Assembly (NCBI RefSeq): GCF_902498995.1
Contig: NZ_CABVLY010000008.1
Location: 124,001 to 188,000 of the forward strand
Direction of reading: 5' to 3'
Origin: Burkholderia anthina
GTDB taxonomy: Bacteria; Pseudomonadota; Gammaproteobacteria; Burkholderiales; Burkholderiaceae
Length of the DNA stretch: 64,000 bases
Part shown: one piece after another, positions 52,371 to 58,818 of the stretch
Position numbering within the stretch: position 1 is the stretch's first letter
How the letters are laid out: each line of letters starts with the position of its first letter
Position numbers and translations under genes: made by a program
Notes under the pieces: generated by a model
What the model was told of the DNA's origin: nothing
Seen by the model: only the letters and a program-made list of their open reading frames with translations
Database searches by the model: none

Positions 52371-53312
52371 CTACGCGTCGCCGGCCGCGGATGTGTCGTC
52401 GGCGCCGGGCAGCGCGGCGTTCGCGTCCCGGTACGCCTTCGGCGACACGCCGACCCGCGCGCGAAAGCGCCGGGCGAAATACCCTTCGTCGCGGAAGCCG
52501 ACCGAGCGCGCGATGTCCGCGATGCGCCGGCTCGTATGCGCGAGCAACGATTGGGCGAGCGCGATCCGGCGCTCGGTCACGAGATCGGTGAAGGTGCTGC
52601 CGGTTTCCTTGCGCACCAGGTGCGCGAGGTAGTTCGGCGACAGGAACGCGGCCTCGGCGGTCGCGGCGAGCGTCAGGTCCTCGCGGGTCAGGTTCGCACG
52701 CACGTGGCGCAGCACGCGCGCGAGCGCGTCGCGCCGGCCGGCCCGTTGCGCGCCGCGCTGCGCGAGCTTGTCGAGCGCACCGGCGTACTGCGTGCAGACG
52801 AGCCCGATCAACTGCAGCAGGTAGCCGCGCAGCAGCGTGGTCGAGCCGAACGTGCGCACGCGGTCGGTGTCGAGCATGCACAGCGCGAGGCGGCGCGCCT
52901 CGTCGAACGCGTCGCCGGTCAGGATGAAGTCGAGATGCTCCTGGAAGCGGAACGGCGTCAGCTCGGGAAAGCGGTGCGCGGGCACGTCCTCGAGATCGAG
53001 CGGATCGACGTCGAGATCGGCGCGCAGGAACGCCTGGCTGAAGTTGATCACGACGAAGTGCGCGCCTTCCGGATGCGGAATCAGGTGCTCGCGGTGCGGC
53101 AGCACGAACGCGAGCGCGCCGCGCGGAAACGGCCGCGTGACGCCGCCGATCCGCTGCTCGGTGTCGCCGCCGAGGTTGAACTGGATCTGGAAATACGCGT
53201 GCCGGTGCGGCTCGGTGATCGCCTGGCGCGACGTCTGGTCGCGGATGTAGAAGTCGAGCCGGTCGCTGCGTTCGGGCATCCCGTACAGGCGCGGCGGGGC
53301 GGTGGAGGGCAT
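52371..53312 (-). CDS. AraC family transcriptional regulator
   Basis: A 313-residue regulator. N-terminal cupin-like sensor domain (PHRHAYFQIQFNLGGDTEQRIGG, residues ~30-110). C-terminal double helix-turn-helix: LTLAATAEAAFLSPNYLAHLVRKETGSTFTDLVTERRIALAQSLL and RRIADIARSVGFRDEGYFARRFRARVGVSPKAYR. Convergent/tandem neighbour of the FAH gene (129 bp). The sensed ligand is unknown. Confidence 0.9.
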   Translation of the reverse strand: MPSTAPPRLYGMPERSDRLDFYIRDQTSRQAITEPHRHAYFQIQFNLGGDTEQRIGGVTRPFPRGALAFVLPHREHLIPHPEGAHFVVINFSQAFLRADLDVDPLDLEDVPAHRFPELTPFRFQEHLDFILTGDAFDEARRLALCMLDTDRVRTFGSTTLLRGYLLQLIGLVCTQYAGALDKLAQRGAQRAGRRDALARVLRHVRANLTREDLTLAATAEAAFLSPNYLAHLVRKETGSTFTDLVTERRIALAQSLLAHTSRRIADIARSVGFRDEGYFARRFRARVGVSPKAYRDANAALPGADDTSAAGDA

Positions 53313-53500
53313 GAAGGATTCTGCTGTTCGTGGCGCGGTTGAGCCGCGATGGTACAGCGAAATCGGTCTGCCCCAGGCATCGTCCGAAATCGGGGGCCGG
53401 AAGCGGGGGCCGTTGCGGCGCCGGCGGGCGGGTGAACGGGTGGACGACGGGGCGGGACGCCGAATCGTGCCGGCGCCCTCGAGCGCCGTTCCCGTCCCGG

Positions 53501-54100
53501 CTACCGGTCGATCAGCGGCGCGACGCGCCGCCGCAGCTCGGGCACGACCTCGGCGTCGAACCACGGATGGTGCTTGAACCACGCCTGGTTGCGCGGCGAC
53601 GGATGCGGCAGCGGCAGTACGTCGGGGCCGTAGTCGCGCCACGCTTCGACGGTGTCGGTCAGCGTGGCCTTGCGCGTGTCGCGCAGGAAATGCCGCTGCG
53701 CGTACTGGCCGATCAGCAGCGTGAGCCGGATCGACGGCAGTTCGGCGAGCAGCCGGTCGATCCACAATTGCGCGCATTCGGGGCGCGGCGGGTTGTCGCC
53801 GCTCGCGCCGCGGCCCGGGTAGCAGAAACCCATCGGCACGATCGCGAAGCGCGTCTCGTCGTAGAACGTGTCGGCATCGACGCCGAGCCAGTCGCGCAGC
53901 CGCTTGCCGCTCGCGTCGTCCCACGGGATGCCGCTCGCATGGACGCGTGCGCCGGGCGCCTGCCCGACGATCAGGATGCGGGCGTCGCGATGGGCGCGCA
54001 CGACGGGGCGCGGGCCGAGCGGCAGATCGGCTTCGCATGCGCGGCACGCGCGGATTTCGGTGAGCAGCACGTCGAGCGGCGCGCGCGTTCGTTTCGGCAT
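53501..54100 (-). CDS. uracil-DNA glycosylase superfamily protein
   Basis: A 199-residue protein. ILIVGQAPGARVHASGIPWDDASGKRLRDWLGV (residues ~37-69) is the phosphate/uracil-pocket region, with the conserved GQAPG and SGxPWDDxSG pattern. LPLPHPSPRNQAWF is the second (intercalating) motif. This group is the small bacterial UDG-like family; repair of uracil in DNA is possible but not proven for it. ATG 54100 starts before MPKRTRAPLD. Located on the same strand between nasS and the araC gene. Confidence 0.82.
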   Translation of the reverse strand: MPKRTRAPLDVLLTEIRACRACEADLPLGPRPVVRAHRDARILIVGQAPGARVHASGIPWDDASGKRLRDWLGVDADTFYDETRFAIVPMGFCYPGRGASGDNPPRPECAQLWIDRLLAELPSIRLTLLIGQYAQRHFLRDTRKATLTDTVEAWRDYGPDVLPLPHPSPRNQAWFKHHPWFDAEVVPELRRRVAPLIDR

Positions 54101-54225
54101 CGATTCGGAATGGGGGCGGCGTGGCGACACGGACCGGAGCGTCCGGGCAGCGCGCCGGGGCCGGTGCATCGCTTCGGGGGGGCGGCATGGCACTGCGCCT
54201 TTTAAGACCGCCTCGTATCCGGGCG

Positions 54226-55278
54226 TCACATGCCCGCTGCACCGCCTTCGGCGACCGCAGCATCATACAACGCGGTTTGCGCGATCGCCGCGGCGATGCC
54301 CGCGTCGTCGTGCGTGCCGCCGAGCATGCCCCAGCGCCGGTATTGCGACAGGAACCACTGGCCGTCGTGCGGATCCGGCCGGTTCACGGTGCCGCCGTCG
54401 TGAAAGCGGATCGGCAGCGGCGGCTGCGCGAACGGCCCCGTGCCGTAGTCGCCGAGCAGGCGCGGCGCGATCAGCCGGGCCGGCACGCCGAGCGCATCGG
54501 GCGATGCGAGCCAGCCGGCCGCGTCGCGGCGGTGCGCGGCGTCGTCGAGCCATGCGCACGCATCGACGAGCGTGCGGATCAGCGCGCGCGCGGTGGCCGG
54601 ATACAGCGCGACGAACTCGCGCCGGGTCGCGAGCACCTTCTCCGGATGATCGGGCCAGATTTCGCTGGTGACGGCGACGGTGCGGCCCGCGCCGCACGCA
54701 TCGGCCACCGCGTGCCACGGCTCGCCCGCGCAGAAGCCGTCGAGCTCGCCGCCGGCGAGCGCCGCGACCATCTCGGGCGGCGGGATCACGACGCTGCGCA
54801 CGTCGCGCAGCGGATCGACGCCGTGCGACGCGAGCCAGTGGTTCAGCCACATCGCGTGCGTGCCGGTCGGGAAGGTCTGCGCGAGCAACGGCTTGCGGCC
54901 GAGCGTCGCGAAGGCGGCGCGCACGTCGCCGCTTGCGCGGTACGCGTCGGCGAGGCCGCGGGCGAACGTGATCGCCTGGCCGTTGCGGTTGAGCACCATC
55001 AGCGCGGCCATGTCGGCCTGCGGGCCGCCGATGCCGAGCTGCAGCCCGCACACGAGCCCGTACAGCGCGTGCGCGGCGTCGAGCTCGCCGGTCAGCAGCT
55101 TGTCGCGCACGGCGGCCCACGACGGCTGGCGGCTCAGTTCGAGCGTGAGGCCGTGGCGCGCGCCGAGCTCGAGCCGTTGCGCGACGATCAGCGGGGCCGC
55201 GTCGCTCAGCGCGACGAACCCGAGACGAAGATGCGCGCGTTCCGGCGCGACGGGAGACGAAGTGTTCATGGCAGTCAT
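54226..55278 (-). CDS. nasS: nitrate/nitrite sensor NasS-like, CmpA/NrtA-type binding protein
   Basis: A 350-residue cytoplasmic solute-binding protein with no signal peptide. LRLGFVALSDAAPLIVAQRLELGARHGLTLELSRQPSWAAVRDKLLTGELDAAHALYG is the NrtA/CmpA fold start. Members without signal peptides next to an ANTAR gene are NasS: without nitrate or nitrite they hold NasT inactive; with it they release NasT. ATG 55278 overlaps the nasT stop by 4 bp (ATGA), so the two are translated together. The NasS role is family knowledge plus location; an in-frame ATG at 55269 is an alternative. Confidence 0.85.
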   Translation of the reverse strand: MTAMNTSSPVAPERAHLRLGFVALSDAAPLIVAQRLELGARHGLTLELSRQPSWAAVRDKLLTGELDAAHALYGLVCGLQLGIGGPQADMAALMVLNRNGQAITFARGLADAYRASGDVRAAFATLGRKPLLAQTFPTGTHAMWLNHWLASHGVDPLRDVRSVVIPPPEMVAALAGGELDGFCAGEPWHAVADACGAGRTVAVTSEIWPDHPEKVLATRREFVALYPATARALIRTLVDACAWLDDAAHRRDAAGWLASPDALGVPARLIAPRLLGDYGTGPFAQPPLPIRFHDGGTVNRPDPHDGQWFLSQYRRWGMLGGTHDDAGIAAAIAQTALYDAAVAEGGAAGM

Positions 55279-55868
55279 TGAGGTGGCGCGTCGAGCAGTT
55301 GCCGCGCGACGTCGACGATGCGCAGCCCCTGATCCATCGCGCGCTTGCGCAATTGCGCATACGCATCGTGTTCGGACAGTCTGCGCTGATCCATCAGCAG
55401 ACGCTTCGCGCGGTCGATCAGCTTGCGCTGGGCGAGTTCGCGTTCGACGTCGGCGAGCCGGCGGCGCAGCGCATCGTCGTGCGAGAAGCGCGCGAGCGCG
55501 ACTTCGAGAATCGGCGCGAGACGCTCGGCCGACAGCCCTTCGACGAGATACGCGCTGACGCCCGCGCCGACTGCCGCGTGAATCAGCGCCTGGTCGGCGT
55601 CGTGACTGAACATCAGCACGGGGCGCGGCGCGGTCGCGTGCATCACGGCAAGCTGTTCGAGCGTGTCGCGCGACGGCGAATCGGTATCGATGATCACGAC
55701 GTCGGGGCGCTGCTCCTCGACGGCGGCGGGCAGGCGCGCGGGCGTCGCGACGTCGTTCAGCATTTCGTAGCCGAGGCGCGCGAGCGCGTCGCCGAGTTCG
55801 CCGATCGGCTTGTCGGTATCGGTGACGAGCAGCACGCGCAGGCGTGCGGGCGGGGCGGACGAACTCAT
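55275..55868 (-). CDS. nasT: ANTAR-domain antitermination regulator NasT-like
   Basis: A 197-residue RNA-binding regulator: N-terminal pseudo-receiver domain (RLRVLLVTDTDKPIGELGDALARLGYE...VVIIDTDSPSRDTLEQL, residues ~7-120) and C-terminal ANTAR helices (ELAQRKLIDRAKRLLMDQRRLSEHDAYAQLRKRAMDQGLRIVDVARQLL, ~145-193). ANTAR proteins bind paired hexaloop hairpins and prevent terminator formation. Candidate target leaders lie upstream of narK and cobA in this window, with loop AACGGC. ATG 55868 starts just before the receiver strand. It lies 169 bp downstream of cobA. Confidence 0.88.
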   Translation of the reverse strand: MSSSAPPARLRVLLVTDTDKPIGELGDALARLGYEMLNDVATPARLPAAVEEQRPDVVIIDTDSPSRDTLEQLAVMHATAPRPVLMFSHDADQALIHAAVGAGVSAYLVEGLSAERLAPILEVALARFSHDDALRRRLADVERELAQRKLIDRAKRLLMDQRRLSEHDAYAQLRKRAMDQGLRIVDVARQLLDAPPQ

Positions 55869-56037
55869 GACGCGAACGGGGGCGGACAGGCTGCGGTGCA
55901 ACGCGTGAATGGAGGTTGCGGGGCGCGGACGGACGGCGACGGATTCGGGGCTGCGCGTTCGCGTCCCCGGCAGCCGGCGCGAACGCGGCTGCGGTCGACG
56001 GAAAAGGCGTGCGGACGGCGCCGCGCGATGCGACGCA

Positions 56038-56808
56038 TTACGCGGCCCGGGGCAACATCGCGTGACCGACGGCAGCGGCGGCATCCGTGCACTGCACGAA
56101 CGCTTCGCCGATCGCCGCCCCGACGAGCATCACGGCCGGGCTGCCGAGCCCGGCCGCGGCCACGCCGTGCGCGAGGCTGTCGAGCGTGCCGGTCCAGCGG
56201 CGTTCGTGCGGCGTGCCGGCCCACTGCACGGCGGCGGCCGGCGTCGACGCGGGCAACGCGCCGAGCAGGCCGGCCGCGATGCTGTCGACGCGGCTCATCC
56301 CCATGTAGATCGCGAGCGTCGTGCCGGTCGCGGCGAGCGCGCGCCAGTCGGGTTCGCCGTGATCCTGGCGATGCGCGGTAATGAAGGTGACGCCCTGGCA
56401 GTGCTCGCGATGCGTGAGCGAGATGCCGAGGCTCGCGGCGGCCGCGAAGCCCGACGAGATGCCGTTGACGATGTCGACCGGAATCGCGGCGGCGCGCAGC
56501 GTCGCGAGTTCTTCGCCGGCGCGGCCGAACAGCAGCGCATCGCCGCCCTTGACGCGCACGACGTGCGCGCCGCGCAGCGCGTAGCGGCGCATCAGCCGCT
56601 CGATGAACGCCTGCGGCGTGGAGCGGCAGCCGCCGCGCTTGCCGACGCGGATCACGCGCGCGTGCGGCGCGAGTTCGACGATGCCGGGCGCGACGAGATC
56701 GTCGAGCAGCAGCACGTCGGCGGCCGCCAGCGCCTTCGCGGCCTTCAGCGTGAGGAGATCGGGATCGCCGGGGCCGGCGCCCAGCAGCGTGACTTTGCCT
56801 GTCGTCAT
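56038..56808 (-). CDS. cobA: uroporphyrinogen-III C-methyltransferase (SUMT)
   Basis: A 256-residue SAM-dependent enzyme that methylates uroporphyrinogen III at C2 and C7 to precorrin-2, the precursor of siroheme, which NirB needs. Motifs: VTLLGAGPGDPDLLTLKAAKAL, HVVRVKGGDALLFGRAGEE, ITAHRQDHG and YMGMSRVD. ATG 56808 starts at MTTGK. It lies between nasT and the nitrate locus and is divergent from narK. A sigma-54 promoter at 57006-57021 and an AACGGC hairpin at the predicted 5' end suggest co-regulation with narK-nirBD-nasA. Confidence 0.92.
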   Translation of the reverse strand: MTTGKVTLLGAGPGDPDLLTLKAAKALAAADVLLLDDLVAPGIVELAPHARVIRVGKRGGCRSTPQAFIERLMRRYALRGAHVVRVKGGDALLFGRAGEELATLRAAAIPVDIVNGISSGFAAAASLGISLTHREHCQGVTFITAHRQDHGEPDWRALAATGTTLAIYMGMSRVDSIAAGLLGALPASTPAAAVQWAGTPHERRWTGTLDSLAHGVAAAGLGSPAVMLVGAAIGEAFVQCTDAAAAVGHAMLPRAA

Positions 56809-56909
56809 GTCGTGTTCCAGTACCGCGTGCGTGCGGCGGTCGAGTGCGTGTCGTTGCGCGGCGGCGGGCGGCCGAAGCGACCACGGCATCCGGCCGTGCC
56901 GCGCACGGG

Positions 56910-56993
56910 GGACGTCGTTGTCCAGGTCTGTCGTGCCCGCCGTTCATGGCGGGCCTGCTTTGCGGAGACTGCCCACCGGCGCCGTTGCCGGTG
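56910..56993 (-). promoter_or_regulatory. cobA leader with ANTAR-type hairpins, no clear terminator
   Basis: On the minus strand, hairpin 1 (56974-56993) has a 7-bp stem and hexaloop AACGGC, the same loop as in the narK leader. After 19 nt comes a 7-bp hairpin with a six-base loop ATGAAC (56935-56954), and further on a 4-bp stem with loop AACGAC (56910-56923). No T-tract hairpin follows before the cobA start, so a non-terminator mode of control, or none, is possible. Confidence 0.5.
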
Positions 56994-57005
56994 TGCAGCA
57001 GATTC

Positions 57006-57021
57006 AGCAATATCCGGGCCA
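57006..57021 (-). promoter_or_regulatory. sigma-54 promoter of cobA
   Basis: Minus-strand TGGCCCGGATATTGCT differs from the -24/-12 consensus (TGGCAC-N5-TTGCW) only in one base of the -24 box. The -12 GC lies at 57007-57008, predicting a start near 56995, two bases before hairpin 1 of the leader. Confidence 0.68.
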
Positions 57022-57167
57022 ACTTGCGCGCGCAACGCGGCGCGCGTGGCGGCATGCACCGCAGCGGCGGCTGCATCGGCCGCAGAGACGCATGCAGCCG
57101 CGGGGCCGCAGCGCATGCGATGCCGCATCGGCGTGCATCGTGCCGCACCGGCGCGCACCGCGATGTC

Positions 57168-57203
57168 GCACGGCGACAGTGCTGCAGCGCACCACATCTG
57201 TGC
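57168..57203. promoter_or_regulatory. tandem NtrC-type sites between cobA and narK
   Basis: Two GCAC-N7-GTGC motifs, at 57168-57182 and 57189-57203, are centred 21 bp apart (two helical turns), as in NtrC enhancers. They lie about 105-140 bp from the narK sigma-54 promoter and 150-195 bp from the cobA one. Confidence 0.62.
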
Positions 57204-57304
57204 CTCGCTGCATGCCGATGCATCCTGAACGGCGCATCGCGGCGACGCCCGCATCGGCCGGCGAGCCTTGCGCGGCGGGCCTTGCGGCGCGATTCGGTCC
57301 GACA

Positions 57305-57320
57305 TGGCACGGCGTTTGCG
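57305..57320 (+). promoter_or_regulatory. sigma-54 promoter of narK-nirBD-nasA
   Basis: TGGCACGGCGTTTGCG: complete -24 TGGCAC, N5, TTGC at -12 (GC at 57318-57319). The predicted start is near 57331, exactly where the first leader hairpin begins. This is among the best matches to the consensus I could find in the window. Confidence 0.78.
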
Positions 57321-57330
57321 TAAGCTCGTC

Positions 57331-57456
57331 CGGGCGGATCAACGGCGATCCGTCCGCAGTACCGATTACCGACGTGCCCGGCAACGGGCTTCATGGGCAA
57401 CGGCGTCCTACGCATCGGGTCTCTCGACGAGACCGGGTGCGCAGGACGCCGTTTTT
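57331..57456 (+). promoter_or_regulatory. narK leader: ANTAR hairpins P1/P2 and overlapping intrinsic terminator
   Basis: P1 (57331-57340/57347-57356) is a 10-bp stem with one G-U pair and hexaloop AACGGC (A at 1, G at 4). A second hairpin, stem GGGC/GTCC with the same loop AACGGC, lies at 57395-57408. It overlaps the left arm of a terminator formed by 57400-57414 and 57438-57452 (one mismatch), with an inner GGTCTC/GAGACC stem and TTTTT at 57452-57456. NasT binding P1-P2 would prevent the terminator. narK starts at 57472. A GNRA-loop hairpin (GCCCG-GCAA-CGGGC, 57376-57389) lies between and may compete. Confidence 0.7.
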
Positions 57457-57471
57457 CGTTTGGCGGATGAC

Positions 57472-58797
57472 ATGACCGACAAAGCTACCCGTATCGATCT
57501 CTTCAGCTTCCGCACCGCGCCGATGCGCGCGTTCCATCTCACGTGGATGGCGTTCTTCGTGTGCTTCTTCGCGTGGTTCGCGTGCGCGCCGCTGATGCCG
57601 CTGATCGCGCGCGAATTCCATTTCACCGCGGCGCAGGTCGCGAACATCAACATCGCGGCGGTGGCCGCGACGATCGCCGTGCGGCTGCTGGTCGGCCCGA
57701 TGTGCGACCGTTTCGGCCCGCGCCGCGTGTACGTCGGCCTGCTGGTGCTCGGCGCGATCCCCGTGTTCGCGGTGTCGTTCACGCACGACTACCTGTCGTT
57801 CCTGATCTGCCGGCTCGGCATCGGCGCGATCGGCGCGGGCTTCGTGATCACGCAGTACCACACGTCGGTGATGTTCGCGCCGAACGTGGTCGGCACCGCG
57901 AACGCGACGACGGCCGGCTGGGGCAACGCCGGCGCGGGCGCGACGCAGGCGATGATGCCGCTGCTCGTCGCGGCCGGCCTGATGCTCGGCTTCGGCGACG
58001 ACGCGTCGTGGCGTATCGCGCTGGTCGTGCCGGGCGCGGCGATGCTCGTGATGGCGTGGGCGTACTGGCGCTTCACGCAGGACTGCCCGCAAGGCGACTT
58101 CGTCGCGCTGCGCAAGCAGGGCGTGACGGTCGACAGCGGCAAGAAGGGCGGCTGGGCGAGCTTCTTTGCCGCGTGCGGCAACTATCGCGTGTGGATGCTG
58201 TTCGTCACGTACGGCGCGTGCTTCGGCGTCGAGGTGTTCATCCACAACATCGCCGCGCTGTACTACGTCGATCACTTCAACCTGTCGCTGAAGGATGCCG
58301 GCTTCGCGGTCGGCTTGTTCGGGCTGCTCGCGCTGTTCGCCCGCGCGCTCGGCGGCTGGCTGTCGGACAGGATCGCCGCGCGCCGCAGCCTCGACGTGCG
58401 CGCGATGCTGCTGTGCGCGCTGATCGTCGGCGAAGGGCTCGGGCTGATCTGGTTCTCGCATGCGCAAGGCATCGGTACGGCGCTCGTCGCGATGCTGACC
58501 TTCGGCCTCTTCACGCACATGGCCTGCGGCGCGACCTACGCGCTCGTGCCGTTCATCGACCGCAAGGCGCTCGGCGGCGTCGCGGGGATCGTCGGCGCGG
58601 GCGGCAACGTCGGCGCGGTGGCCGCGGCCTTCCTGCTGAAGGGCGTCGGCGACGTGCAGCAGACGCTGAGCATGCTCGGCCTCGCCGTCACCGCGACCGC
58701 GCTGTGCGCGATGGCCGTGCGCTTCAGCGAAGAACACAAGGCACGCGAGGCCGAGCTGCGCGATCGCGCGCTGGCCGCCGCCAACGCCGCGAACTGA
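57472..58797 (+). CDS. narK: nitrate/nitrite transporter NarK-type MFS
   Basis: A 441-residue nitrate/nitrite porter of the NNP family that brings nitrate in for assimilation. MAFFVCFFAWFACAPLMPLIAREF and VRLLVGPMCDRFGPRRVYVGLLVLG match the NarK/NasA-porter start; GAGGNVGAVAAAFLLKG and WGNAGAGATQAMMPLL are the two conserved nitrate-signature regions. ATG 57472 (MTDKATRID) follows a GGCGGATGAC site 16 bp after the leader terminator. It precedes nirB by 21 bp in one operon. Confidence 0.92.
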   Translation: MTDKATRIDLFSFRTAPMRAFHLTWMAFFVCFFAWFACAPLMPLIAREFHFTAAQVANINIAAVAATIAVRLLVGPMCDRFGPRRVYVGLLVLGAIPVFAVSFTHDYLSFLICRLGIGAIGAGFVITQYHTSVMFAPNVVGTANATTAGWGNAGAGATQAMMPLLVAAGLMLGFGDDASWRIALVVPGAAMLVMAWAYWRFTQDCPQGDFVALRKQGVTVDSGKKGGWASFFAACGNYRVWMLFVTYGACFGVEVFIHNIAALYYVDHFNLSLKDAGFAVGLFGLLALFARALGGWLSDRIAARRSLDVRAMLLCALIVGEGLGLIWFSHAQGIGTALVAMLTFGLFTHMACGATYALVPFIDRKALGGVAGIVGAGGNVGAVAAAFLLKGVGDVQQTLSMLGLAVTATALCAMAVRFSEEHKAREAELRDRALAAANAAN

Positions 58798-58818
58798 CCG
58801 ACCGAAGGAAACGTCATC

